From Roridomyces roridus (Eukaryota > Basidiomycota > Agaricomycetes > Agaricales > Mycenaceae), in the NCBI GenBank assembly GCA_029378245.1, contig JARKIF010000143.1, positions 1-64,000 of the forward strand: a stretch of 64,000 nt of DNA. The letters are read 5' to 3'. This document shows positions 42,171 to 53,804 of this stretch, piece after piece. The position numbers and the translations under genes were made by a program. The notes beneath the pieces were generated by a model. The model saw only the letters and a program-made list of their open reading frames with translations, was not told the DNA's origin and did not search any database. Positions within the stretch are counted from its first letter, which is position 1. Every line of letters starts with the position of its first letter.

Positions 42171-43860
42171 TCAGAACCTGCAGATGCAATTCAATTCGGG
42201 CACCAACGTCGCCATGAGCGTATTGACGTAAGCTAATGCAACGAAATGAGTCTGAGGTATGGGATGAGATGAGATACTGGGCGCACCCTTGGAAGAACAA
42301 GCATTGAAAAGTTGGAAGACAAGTTTATTTTCCGCTGCGAGGTACTGTGGACGCCGAATCAGTACTATTTCTGTCGATCAAGAAGGTTCAGACAGACCGA
42401 AATTAGGGTTGCGACATTGATCGTCCTGTGAAGAACTGTGGGCATTCGAATGATTTGAGAGTTGTTGAATCATACGCAGTGAGAAACCCGCTAGAAATAA
42501 CGAAAATAGTGATTGTGGTGATTGCTTTCTGAGTTCTGAATAATCAAGTTCAGCATGCGTTCTGACACTTGGAAGGCATGACCTACGATTTCAATGCTGT
42601 CTTCCCTTGGTATAGCTGGTATGTCAACGTTATAGCGATGAATATGTCGATGACGCTCGTCGACACATCTCCGGCTATCGCCATCCACTGTGAGCATACT
42701 CAGAAAGGCCGGTCAAGGTGAAGGCGGGATCATACGTGAAGTTCGGTGAGAGCCGTCAGAAACTTGCCACCAGTATTGCTGTGGGCATATTAGAAATCAG
42801 GAATCGGGGTCAATTCTGGAGTACGTACACCCTCCATGTGGTGACTGAATGCGACCCAGATGTTAATGAGTATATCAGGCTTGAAAAGATGCAAGTCACC
42901 AATGGACACAGCTTGAAAGATCGGTGAGTCTGTGTTTAAAAGCCGCCGGTGGAGAAGTACGAACCAAATGGGAATAACGAAGCAACAGCCTGCAAAAGTG
43001 ATCAATTCAATGCCAATCTACATACAAAAATACCACTTACAACAGCAAAGGCCACATAGGTCCATATTGGGGCTTGATTCACTGGTGAAGACTATCAGGT
43101 TGAATCTGCGGGTCATCGCGGCCAGGACTCACAGTTTCGTATACGAAATGCCAGGAATCTGGGGTGTATGTTAGAAGGATGGTCTCGGCGTCGAGATTAG
43201 CACTTGCAAATGCACGATGAATCCTATGACGCCCTATGAATGAGATATGAGAGAAAGTCCACAGCACATGTGTCGTTGGACTAACAGTTACCATGGGCTC
43301 CGACTGGGAATCGAAGATTCAGGTACGAACAGCGGGGTATTTGTTGAACTTACGGCTATGCTCCTAGAATTCTGGGTAAGTCATGTAGAAACGAAACCAC
43401 CAATATTTATTTACCAATCGATCTCCTCGAGCGCAATAGGATTACCAAAGTTTGTAACCGAGTACTGGTAGACCCCCGCGGCGAACAGCGCAAGAGAGGC
43501 AGAATCGAGAATCCTGGGTTGATATTGGGTTTACTTGTGTGGTTTGAAAGCAGCCACCACAAATACCAGAGCGACCCGACTAGTGCTTTCAACAAGCGCC
43601 TATCTTTGTCGTACGTGCTGAACTGAAGAATCGATCAGTTTTCGAGAAGGTGAATTGACTGGAAGCGTACGTAGATAATAGTTTGCAGAGTGGTAATGCC
43701 ATAGAAACTAGAGAAATTCAGCGAGTAAAAGCAGAGCCCGCGCTCAAACCTACATTGACGAGACCACAACACCTATGAAATCGGCGCCCAATGTGGGATT
43801 GAGGTTGATTTTTGGGAAAGGAGGAAAAGCAGGTGGCAGGCTGGTCGAGTTAGTCGCCAT
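42171..43860 (-). CDS. DUF6534-type multi-pass membrane protein
   Basis: An agaricomycete-specific family of unknown function with about seven membrane segments. The start MATNSTSLPPAFPPFPKINL is followed by NPTLGADFIGVVVSS, then over short introns FYGITTLQTIIY, DKDRRLLKALVGSLW, ILDSASLALFAAGVYQYSVT and NFGNPIALEEIDW, the last being the family's hallmark block. Downstream the minus strand reads WMAIAGDVSTSVIDIFIAIT and, near the end, SSNFSMLVLPR joined to AYVNTLMATL, equivalent to the family's LYVNTLxATLNAR. The Asn-Ala-Arg of that motif is replaced (LVPELN) and some central exons do not join cleanly, so partial decay is possible. Confidence 0.7.
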
Positions 43861-44258
43861 GGCTGGAACACTGGGATTTTCGCAGACTAAGACGGGTTAT
43901 ATGAAGGCGCCGAACGGGCCACGGGGCTAACGGCGAAATTTTGCTATGCCATTGACAATCGATATCAAGATGGATTTTTTGTTGTGGAGACTCCTCTCTC
44001 CTCGACGAGCGCGGAACTTTTTTCTGTGGGAACGAGGGAACAAAGGTGGTGGCGTCAAGGTGGCGTAGAAGACTATCAGAGTTAACGGAATCAAACTGAT
44101 TGATGTACATATGTCGGGCCGCCACCGGATCAGCGTCAAGTTGAACTGGCTCGGTTGACCGATATGCTCTCGCTCTCTCCGAAAGCAGTGAACGCTGTAC
44201 TTAACTTCAGCAATGCATTTTACCCCTACAACTCGGCGCACTGACGCAGATCATTACC
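43861..44258. other. Divergent intergenic region (about 400 bp)
   Basis: Contains the promoters of the DUF6534 gene and the GMC oxidoreductase gene. No coding sequence recognised. Confidence 0.5.
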
Positions 44259-45997
44259 ATGTTCTCCTCCTACGCCACCCTCCAAATCGCAGACCTCCGC
44301 GACGAGTACGACTATATCATCGTCGGTGAGGCGGACCCACTCGGATAATCTCGACAAGAACTCACTGTCTGCAGGTGGGGGGACGGCCGGATGTGTCCTG
44401 GCTAGTCGCCTCTCAGAGAACGAGGCTGTCTCTGTCCTCCTTCTCGAACGCGATCCTCTCTTTTCCTCGGGTAGTTCTAGCGTCATCAAGTCCATCGCCC
44501 AGACCCATGTCGACGGCCGCGAGATCGAGATCAAAGGCGGCAACCGAGGCTCCTCGCGAATTCATGCTCTGCTGAGGGGGCTGCCTGCCGTATTCAATGC
44601 TTGGACAAAGTCGGGAAACTACAGAAACCTGGAGATCCTGTTTGTCACATCCGGGACGAACCTGGATTACAATGAACAGTGTGTAATGTCCACTCACTTT
44701 CTCAACTCATTGCGAATTCCTTGCAGCATAATCAAAATCTCCTCGGAACTTGGGATACCCTATGATCCCAACTACCCTGCGCTCGGATGTGCGGAGATAC
44801 ACTACAACAGTCAGCGCCCCTCCACTTCTGCCGCATTTCTTCCACCCCATCTCGTCCGGTCTCGCGCTCAGAGACTGCACATATGCCCCAACACTCTCGT
44901 TTCCCGCATCGAGCTAGCCGATCTTACCACGTCTATCACAACCGAGGGCGTGTGGGTCCAATCGCCCGGTGTTTCACAGCGGAGGCTCATCCGGGCTTGC
45001 AACGAAGTCATTCTTTGTGCTGGACCTATAGGTTCACCTCACCTTCTTCTTCTCAGGTGCGAGGAAACAATCACGTCTAGTTCATGTTTTGATCTGTCCC
45101 TTTGAAGTGGTATTGGGCCCAACGACCATTTGAGAGGGCACGGCGTCGTCGTGAAGAAAGATTTGCCTGCAGTGGGTTCCAATCTGGCAAGTACCCTATC
45201 CGGCTTCGGTGACAATATTCTAACTGCAATACAGCAAGATTATTTAACCGTCCCCGTTTCCGATTCTTTGTCAAAACAGCTTCCTCCTTGGCTCATTCTC
45301 AAAGAACTCTTCCTCTTCATGTTCTTTGGCCTTGGCCTCCTGCTCTCCCCGGTCTTGGAATTATCTGTGTTTATCCAGTCTCGCCGCCTCGATGAAGATT
45401 TCACGGTGCGCTCCACTGGTCAAGACAAGAACAACATCACTCCAAAAGTCATGCCAGTAGGTCCTGCGTACGAAACAATATGCCATCTCAAAGGACATGC
45501 AGAACGCACGAGGAGAAGTCGCAAAATATCCTCAGGGTGTTGTCATGCTACGACCGGAATCCAGGGGTAGCGTCCGTCTTACTTCCACGGACCCTGAGGC
45601 TGCACCAGCCGTGGACCCCAACTATCTCTCGTCCACCCACGATGTTGAAGTCCTCCGCAAAGCCATTGGATTCGCTCTCCGTCTCAAAGGCCCGAGTCTC
45701 GACTATCACACACTGAATGTCGACTCTGAGGAGGAAATTGACGGTTACGTCCGGGCAAACTGTCAAAGCACCTATCACTATTCGTCGACGTGTAGGATGG
45801 GAGCCAGCGATGGGACTTCGGTTGTTGACGAACAGCTGAGAGTTCATGGCATCATAGGCTTGCGGGTCGCGGACTCGAGTGTATTTCCCGAGAGCTCGAG
45901 TGCTGATCTTGCTGCGGCGACTGTCGTTGTCGCGGAAAAGTGTGCAGATCTCCTACAAAGTCCTTTCCGTAACCAATATACACGTACTTGTTCATAA
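44259..45997 (+). CDS. GMC-family FAD oxidoreductase
   Basis: Glucose-methanol-choline family flavoenzyme (aryl-alcohol, alcohol or sugar oxidase/dehydrogenase type). The FAD-binding start YDYIIVGGGTAGCVLASRLS is formed across the first intron. Family blocks follow: HVDGREIEIKGGN and GSSRIHALLRGLPAVFNAWT, VILCAGPIGSPHLLLLSGIG (joined over an intron), RPESRGSVRLTSTDPEAAPA, the active-site stretch NCQSTYHYSSTCRMGASDG with its histidine, and LRVADSSVFPESSSADLAAA. In the last block the second catalytic position (usually Asn or His in a NPN/NTN context) is replaced by a Ser/Ala-rich run, and the GGSS loop lacks a glycine pair, so activity may be altered. No secretion signal is seen. Confidence 0.82.
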
Positions 45998-46075
45998 ATA
46001 TTATTTTATTAATATTCTCAATTCATTCTCCCAGTGGGTTGCACAAGCGCGCGCTTCGTTGTAAATACACAAATA

Positions 46076-47383
46076 TTACAGCTTTATGAACAAATCGCCC
46101 AAAGCGGCAAATTTGACGGACATTCCACCAACCTCGGGATCGAGTAGTCCCGCCTTGATCTGATTATCCATCCAGATGGGAGTGGTAACGGTGAACCAAG
46201 CCACCACCCAAACAACGCCAACAACTTTCCAAATGACACCACGGAAACCGAGGCGCTTCCCGACCGCCACAAGGAAATCCTCCAACGTGATCCCCAATGC
46301 TTGCGTCATGGAGAAGACCAAAGGACCTCGCGAGGGTTGCCGCGTGAGCATGGATTGGCCCAGAGAGTGGATTAATCCGGACACAAAGAACGCGGCGAAC
46401 AGTTGGACATAGGAAGAGAGCTGGCTGCCGGGCTGTAGTCCCATAACTCGATGGGCCAACCATCTTGCATGCGATACGAAAATCTGCGATAGAATGAATA
46501 AAGTGAAGGTTTCTGCTCGTCAAAAAAACTCACCCTCCGCAAAGTCTGATGCCAAAACTTTCTAGACGCTGAGTCAATATTAATTTCCACATCATAAAGA
46601 AATGACTAACCCCCAGAAGCTCCGAACGGTATAAACATGGTGCCACGAGTTGAAAAGATCTGGGCAGTCGTGGTGATCCCAAAGATTGGCGCCGACAAAG
46701 AAGAGTCTGTGGCAACACCCTCGCAGCGAAGCAGCCGCATAGAGTATAGTCCAAAATAGGGAAACGGACAGGAACTGTTGAAGCAGCCCTTCGCTCCCTA
46801 GCCCACGGCTGCCCATATGAAGTACAGGCACGAATCGAGTAACTCTCCCGGCTCCGTCCAAAAGTAGAGCGTAGAACGCCAAGCGGAAGGCCTGCGTGAG
46901 GAGGAAAGCCCGCCTGGATGAGACGGGCTTGGGTGGGATCGCCGCAGTAGGCTCGTGAAGCCAACCGATTCCCCTGGGATTCAATAAAAGTTTCGAAACC
47001 CAATTATATCGTTCCATAAAGGGTGCGTCGGTGATGGGCGCTAGCTGCTTTATTGGACGAAGTTCATGGTGAACATCCTTCGTAACCAGAATATAGTCGG
47101 AGGTAGCGAACATCTCGACGGCGAGCGTGTGCCCAGTCAACCAATTCTGTGCGAGGTGGCCGGTAGATGTGTTGAGAAGGAGGTATATGAGGATGGCGCA
47201 TAATGGCACAAAAAGAAGGCGCCGTATAGCCAGAACCTTCAATGCAAGTGCAATATTGAAGGAGATGTGGAATATTAGGAGCAAGAACGGCGAGAAAGGT
47301 TTCAGGGACATTGAGTAGACTGCGACGGGGTTCCAAGAGCAAAGACTATGCCGACGGCGCTCGCTGAAAGTCTTGGAGTTCAT
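46076..47383 (-). CDS. Wax-synthase-domain membrane O-acyltransferase
   Basis: A multi-pass membrane acyltransferase of the wax synthase (MBOAT-like) group, which in fungi often acylates secondary metabolites. Hydrophobic segments include PFLLLIFHISFNIALALKVL, RRLLFVPLCAILIYLLLNTS, AFRLAFYALLLDG and, at the C-terminus, VIWKVVGVVWVVAWFTVTTP. The catalytic-region motifs are readable over short introns: SLRGC, then CPDLFNSWHHVYTVRSFWG, KFWHQTLRRI and YVQLFAAFFVSGLIHSLG with a conserved histidine. The start is at 47383 or at an internal ATG at 47311 directly before the first membrane segment. Stop at 46076. It is convergent with the GMC gene, with only 78 bp between the stop codons. Confidence 0.82.
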
Positions 47384-47827
47384 CGCAACAGCCCATCTGC
47401 CAAAAGGTTGTGACCGAAAACTCAAACAAAAACGCAGTACAACGATTCGTGCGCGCGGCCACAGCAGTTTTGCGAATTACGGACCTCGGCGGATCGGCGG
47501 AGTCCTTGAGAAAGATATGCCACTGGAGCACCGAGTTTCTGGAGCCTTATAGACGTAAAGGATCATCTGTTACCGATGGAGGAGGCTGCGCAGAACACAG
47601 AAGATTGCAGAGAGATTGCAGAGAGACGATGAGGTTCAGAACCGGAACATAACTCCGATGAACCAGCCCAGTTCGGTGATGCATTCCTCAAGCCGAGCTG
47701 ACAGTCTTTGATCTTCTTCTCCCACCTTCGCCCACCATGAATCATGATTCTTCGCCACAGCAGATTCAGGGCTACATAAATTTAGCTTTTCTCTCGCACG
47801 GCTTGAATTCTCTCTTGCAACACAACC

Positions 47828-49056
47828 ATGGCACCTCTTGGCCTCTTTGAAACTGTGAAAATGAATGTGACTCTTCTTCAAATTCGTATGTTCATGCCCT
47901 GGACGTCTTGCCAACGTGTATTCACCAACGGGCGCAGCCTTTTTCTTGATCTATGTCGCTTTGTTCGGCCGCCGATCCAAGAGAGCCAACGGTCGTCCGT
48001 TGGGCAGGGTATTGGGTGACGAGACCTCGTACTTTGTTCTTTCGAATCTCTCCTTGCGGCAGCTGCAAGCTATATCCGGCTCAACCTTGGACAACTACAA
48101 GAAATGGGCCAAGAAAGCAAAGATCGAGCCGGTCGTGGACGACATTGCGCAAGATGCTCGTCTCATCTGGATCGGTCCTCGAGAGACTGAGAATGTGCTC
48201 ATCTATTGCCATGGTGCGTTTCTTCATTCTAACTTTTCTTGGTCTCATCCATTTCGCAGGGGGCGGATTTGTTGGACCCTTGTCCGATTTCCAGGTCGAA
48301 TTCTGGTACCGCGTACAGCAGGGCTTGCGTCAGAGCAAGAACCTGAAGATGGGAGTGGCAATCCTCCAATATTGTGAGTAATAAGTCTGTCCAAGCGTCC
48401 GTCGGTGACATATATTTCCAGCTGTGCATCCCGTCTCGTTCCCGGCGCAGTTAAACCAGTTGCTAGCCGCCATCCAGCACGTTTCATCTATGGGTGTCCC
48501 TATGTCCAAAATATCTCTTGCGGGTGACTCCGCTGGTGCAAATATGCTGATCCAGCTGATCAGTCATATCCTCCACCCGTCGTCCTTGGTGTCCCCATCT
48601 CCCGCTGCCAGTACCCTGACCGGTTTCGCTGGCATCTGCCTCATATCGCCATGGACGTTACCCAGTACTGATACTGCACAGCAGTATAACGACTCTTTCG
48701 ACTTGCTTCCCTTCAAATGTCTCAAAGAGTGGACCGACGCATATCTCTCCTCCATCCCCGACTCCCACATCCCATACGTGCAGCCCGACACTGCTCCAGC
48801 AGGGTGGTTCAGCGGCATCGACAAAATCACCAACCGCATTCTGATCACTGCGGGCGAGAAGGAGCTCATGTACCCTGCTATCATGCGGTTCTCCGAGATG
48901 TTGCAGAAGTCGCACCACTCGGATGTTCAGCTCAATGTGCAGGACAACGGTGCTCATTGCGATCCCATGTTCGACATTGCGGCGAAAGCTACGGCTCCGC
49001 ATCTTGTCGAAAAGCAGGTCACCGAGTGGTTTGCTGAGACCATTGGCGCCAATTGA
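47828..49056 (+). CDS. Alpha/beta-hydrolase, hormone-sensitive-lipase / steryl acetyl hydrolase type
   Basis: Four exons (47828-47885, 47938-48213, 48260-48373, 48422-49056) give 360 residues. The N-terminus (MAPLGLFETVKMNVTLLQIP, then FFLIYVALFG) is a signal anchor, putting the catalytic domain in the ER lumen or at a membrane. The oxyanion-hole motif HGGGF is formed across the second intron (YCHGGGFVGP), the nucleophile elbow is ISLAGDSAGANM, and the catalytic His lies in QDNGAHCDP. This is the HSL-type esterase pattern, as in the fungal steryl deacetylase Say1. Esterase on an acetylated lipid or secondary metabolite is a reasonable inference; the neighbouring acyltransferase could be its functional counterpart. 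Confidence 0.87.
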
Positions 49057-49520
49057 CAATCTTTTTCTTTTGGGAGGGTTTGAACAAGTACTTACCTGAC
49101 CGTTCTCGCTCGTTTCATCTAGTCCCTCGTTTTGAATTGTGTTCCACTGATTATCTCGAAACATATACCATATCCGTAGAGTGTTGGTACATAGAGTGAC
49201 CCAAAAGAATGAGTCTCAGCAGCTGTCGGACCTGTGCCTTTTCGGGCTTGCGATTTTTGATCCGCTGATTGGCATTGTCTCCGACGACGACGTCTCGAGA
49301 TCGCTACTGCCTGCTTCCAACTCCGTCCTTGCTCCGTCCATCGTATCCATTCGGTCGGGGTACATGTGCATTCCACGCGGGCCAGGAGAGCATTGCGAGA
49401 TAAGCAGCGACTAAGCATTTCGGCTCTCCGACGCCATGTCCTGGCAACAAAGATAAATCCCCGCCGACAAAAAGGCGCATTGCCAGCTCGACTCCATCTG
49501 GCTTTCGTTACCTTTTCACC
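49057..49520. other. Intergenic, promoter of the amidase gene
   Basis: No supported coding frame apart from out-of-frame shadows. Contains the hydrolase 3' region and amidase promoter. Confidence 0.45.
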
Positions 49521-51736
49521 ATGTCCTGGCAAGAAATCGCTGCAGAGAAAAAGGCCCACCAGCTCGACTCCGTTCCCAAGGAGTGGCTTGCCTCCGGCCT
49601 CCCTTCCACCAACGACCTCAATGTCATCGAGTTTCCTTGCACCGTGTTGTCCCCGCTCGACATCGAAATCACAGAATCTACGGTTTCCAGTTTGCTATCA
49701 CAGCTCGCAGAGGGAAAATGGTCTGCCGTTCAAGTCACTACGTCGTTCTACAAACGCGCCATCATTTCTCAGCAGCTGGTGAGTTGTTCGCAGGTTTCAT
49801 GAACGCGGCTAAAAGACTGCAGACAAACTGCTTGACCGAGATATTCGTGGATCGTGCACTTTCCCGTGCCAAGGAGCTCGATGAGCATCTGGAGAATACG
49901 GGGACGGTCGTCGGGCCTCTTCATGGGTTGCCCATTTCGCTGAAGGACCAGATCAGCATCAAGGGCATCGACTCCACCATGGGTGAGGAATGAATGAACT
50001 ATGTTATAGATTTCTTTTCAACGATAAACTAGGTTATGTGTCTTGGATCGGCAAGCCTGCAAAGAAGAACTCTGTTCTGGTCGATATCTTGGAGTCCCTC
50101 GGCGCTGTTCCCTTTGTCAAGACCAATGTAGTGCAAACACTGATGGCAAGTCGATTCATTCCGTCGTTTTCCTACCCGTCTTAACCTTTCAAAAGTGGGT
50201 TGAGACTTTCAACAATATTTTCGGAAGGTCGGACGATAGACAATCTGTCGAAGAACGAGAACTCAAATTGACTTCCAGGACGTCCAATCCCTACAATCGT
50301 TCTCTTACTTCGGGTGGCTCATCGGGCGGCGAAGGCGCGTTAGTAGGTGAGAGAAATGCTAAATCACACTACCCTTCTGCTGACTCCCCTCCAGCATTGA
50401 AGGGCAGTCCATTGGGCGTGGGTTCAGACATGGGAGGGTAAGTCGTAGTCGTACCGCATGATATCGAGCGTCTATGCTCATGTCTTCCCAGCTCCATACG
50501 AATTCCTTCTGCGTTCTGCGGCGTGTACGGTTTCCGGCCCTCGTTTCATCGCGTGCCATATGCGGGCTGTGTGAACAGTCTTGAAGGTAATATTTACATT
50601 GCCTTTTCGACGGAAAGACTGAATTGGGGTCTCCAGGCGAAGACGCTGTAGTATCGGTCCTTGGCCCTCACTGCAACTCGCTCGATGGAATCAAGTTGTT
50701 CTACAAATCCGTGCTGAGCAAGGACCCGTGGCTCAAAGATCCGTTGGTCATTCGGAAACGATGGAGCGAGGAAGAGTACAATCTCGTTGACCACGGCCGT
50801 GGCGGACAACTCTGTTTCGCGATAATGTGGGACAACGGACTGGTTGTGCCTGATCCGCCTATTAAACGCGGTTTGGAAATGACGAAGAACGCGTTGTTGG
50901 CTGCGGGTCATAAAGGTATGTAGGTCGGCTTAGCTGAGTGCATAACCTGATCTAAAATATGCAGTGATCGATTGGACGCCGTACAAGCAAGCAGAAATCA
51001 CTGAAACCTTGCAGGCCATCTGGGATTCCGGGTCGTATGAAGATTTCAGGAGAGCAGCGGCACCCGAGCCGGTCATCGAATCCATGAGGCTCTTACCGGA
51101 GGACACCCCACTGCAGATCCGACCTGACAAGCCTTCTGGGATGACTGCCTTCGAGCTGTGGCAAGTACACAAGAAGCGGCGGGACCTCAGACAGGAGCAC
51201 GCGCAGCTCTGGGAAGATAGCGTCAGCAAGACTGGGACTGGTCGTCCTGTGGATGCTATCATCTGTCCTGCGGCACCCTACGTAGCGCCTCCCCACGGGT
51301 TTTGCACGTACGTCCAGGTTCAGCGTGCATGTACATATGTGCTAATTACAATATTCAAAGAACCCCGAAATACACGTTAGTGCCCCCACTTTCCAAAAAA
51401 TTAACACCAATGCTAACGATGGAATGAGCAGCATGGCATTCAACCTGCTCGATTATCCCGCACTGGTCATTCCTGTGTCGCATGTGGACCAGCAATTGGA
51501 TATCAAACAACCAAGGACCGAGTTTTATACCAAGGATGACCGGGAGGGATACGAGCGATGTGCGTATTTTAACCCCAAGGATTCAAAAGAAAAGTTTACA
51601 CCCGTGTGCAGACGACCCCAAAATCCACGAGCACGCGCCGATCGCGATTCAAGTTGTTGGGCGTACAATGGAAGAGGAGGCCGTGATCGCAATGTCCGAG
51701 GTAGTTGACAGGGCACTCAAAGCTGCGAATGCGTGA
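49521..51736 (+). CDS. Amidase (amidase-signature family, acetamidase-like)
   Basis: Hydrolyses a C-N amide bond with a Ser-cisSer-Lys triad. The lysine is in PLHGLPISLKDQISIKG, the Gly/Ser-rich signature is NRSLTSGGSSGGEGALVALK, and the nucleophilic Ser is in GVGSDMGGSIRIPSAFCGVY. The N-terminus MSWQEIAAEKKAHQLDSVPK matches fungal acetamidases and general amidases; there is no signal peptide, so it is cytosolic. About eight short introns, joined without frame problems, except that the exon 50,186-50,345 could be spliced in two ways around NNIFGR. The C-terminal part YPALVIPVSHVDQQLDI, and HAPIAIQVVGRTMEEEAVIA, is complete. The in-cell substrate is unknown. Confidence 0.88.
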
Positions 51737-52035
51737 TATAATACAGTGAAGACCATCAATGCAATTTACTACGCGTGGAATGCTCTGGCTTAGATCCATT
51801 AAGACCGTAAAAAATAAGAGTACAGGCAACTGGTGGTATATTCAAGGTGACGTGAAACAACTAGAGGCGTCCGGGTATACAAGAGGGAGCATTTAGCGTT
51901 CCCTACGCGATCCGCGCGTATAATCGTCAATGCAACTAGAGGGATGTCAGAGTCGTTCCGCTGGATACGTGCAATGTCCACTCACCACGCAAGTTTGGAC
52001 AGAGACATCGAACTCGACAAAGAGAATCCAAGCAC

Positions 52036-52753
52036 CTACGTGTCGTCCCCGAATGACAGTAGCGTCTTGGTCTCCTTCTTGTTCTTCTTCTTTGGGGGCC
52101 GTGATGTGTCTGGGCCATCGGTGCTGCTGCCTGCGATGGCTACCGCCTTGCGTTTAGCGGCGCCTGTCTTGAAGCCGTTCTTCGCAGACGAAAAGGACAG
52201 GCTTGGTGGCGGTGGTTTGGCTTTGGGAGGCGCTTTATCCGGAGCTTGGGACGTAGAGGATTCAGCCGTTAGATCTGGGAGTGGTGGGAGGCCTCTTTCT
52301 GTTTTTTGCGTAGTAAGGACCAGAATGGACGCGTTCGTGCGTGCAACTCACCTTGTCGTCGAATATTCTCCGCTTCGCGCTCGGTGAGATGTTTACCCTC
52401 ACGTAGGACGACCACTTGAGGCTTCTCGTCACCGTCATCATCGTCTGCACTCCCAGGATCGTCATCGGGCCGCTTTAAGCAGAGTTACGGAGAGCATGCG
52501 GCGCGTAGTTGTTTTTTGTACCTGGGGTATAGCTGGGCGCCGGGGTATGGGAGGTCGTCCGGAGCCATCGTCGGGCTCGAATTCATCTTCCGAATCTTGC
52601 TCTCCTGCGATTCGTCTTTGAAGTTGTTGCAGGAACCGGGGAGCTTTATTCTTCGTTCATAAACATGGATTGAAGATACGAGGTGTACGGACTTGTAGAG
52701 GTGTATTGTAGTCTCGATGAGATTTGTTGTCGTGTCGGCTCCTTGGGCGCCAT
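52036..52753 (-). CDS. DUF4604 domain protein
   Basis: A conserved eukaryotic nuclear-type protein of unknown function. Splicing yields the typical start MAPKEPTRQQISSRLQYTST directly followed by TPRFLQQLQRRIAGEQDSED; the central acidic part (PDDDPGSADDDDGDEKPQVV, then VLREGKHLTEREAENIRR) is the DUF4604 core. The C-terminal half is Lys/Pro-rich (SRPPKKKNKKETKTLLSF) and ends GDDT. Introns lie at about 52,633-52,680, 52,475-52,520 and 52,300-52,350. The start codon is only 73 bp from that of the divergent OCIA-like gene. Confidence 0.8.
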
Positions 52754-52826
52754 TCGCGGTCAGAGCAGGAGCAGTTCCGTTGACGTGATCGGATGACTTC
52801 ACTGCATCCTCCTTCACCTCATCGGA

Positions 52827-53723
52827 ATGGCTTCGTCGACACCACCTCGCGTGCCTGCGGGCATGGCTGAGTACAACGTTCGCTGGATGGAGAATACATT
52901 TCGCAATCGCAAGACGTCCGAGTCCCTTCTTACGCCCGAGCTGGAGAACGGAAACTTGAATCGCTCCGACTATGAGAGGATAATGAAAGCCTTGCCCGGC
53001 GCGCACTATTCCGAAGTCCGTCTATCTTTCTCCTCCATCCGAAAGTCATGTTGAAACGGCTTCAGCTCATGGGTTTCGGGACAAGCGCTGTCGGTGCAGT
53101 ATTGTATTCTCATTTCAAGCCGCCTCCCAAAATCCACGTCGGGCTCATTGGCTACCTCGTCGGCGAAACACTAGGGAAGGGACTTCGTGTCTGGACGCAC
53201 CGACGGTGTTTTCTTGGTATCGAGAACGTGCATGGTTTCACGCGAGCGATGGATAATATCAAGCGCAAGGTGGGATACAGCCCCGGGCTCATAAGTATTA
53301 CCAGGCCGCTATCATCCTACGACGCAGAGGAGACACCGTTCCAAAAGGAATTTGGTGCGCCATCACATCTGCGCTTTTTCGCCACCTGACTTGGGTCCAG
53401 ACACGCCTTATGGAGGAGATGTGGCGCCAGTTTCAGTTGCCGTCAAGCCACAAACCCAGCCCGCGGCGAGATCCAGATGGGACGAAATACGGGCAGCGCG
53501 GCAAACCGATGGACCGACTAAATCCTGGGACTATGTACGACAAGGGCGAAGGCCTGATGGTACGCCCATGCGGAAACAAAAACCAACATCGGAGGCGCAG
53601 AACGGCGAATCGTGGTCCTCACCTTACGAGGACCGTGCGGTAGCGCAAGCCAACTTTGATGCCATGTTGGAGAAGGAACGAAGAATGAGCACGAGTTCAA
53701 AGGAGCGAAATGCAGTCTGGTGA
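52827..53723 (+). CDS. OCIA-domain-like mitochondrial or endosomal membrane protein
   Basis: Three exons (52827-53015, 53066-53354, 53401-53723), with introns of 50 and 46 nt, give 266 residues. The middle exon encodes two hydrophobic helices, LMGFGTSAVGAVLYSHFKPP and KIHVGLIGYLVGETLGKGLR, followed by a charged FTRAMDNIKRKVG segment, the layout of the OCIA domain. The C-terminal third is charged and low-complexity with SRWDEIRAARQTDGPTKSWD and a SSPYEDRAVAQANFDAML segment. In animals OCIAD proteins act at mitochondria and endosomes in complex assembly; family assignment here rests on layout and is moderate. Confidence 0.6.
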
Positions 53724-53804
53724 AACAATGTACATTCGTGTTACATGGGATTAGCATGGACGGTACGATAGCAATATTGACACACAATAGAACAAATCTA
53801 ACTG

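Noticed and set aside
42700..43000. Several short plus-strand frames opposite the DUF6534 gene
   Set aside because: No family signatures; they are shadows of the minus-strand exons.
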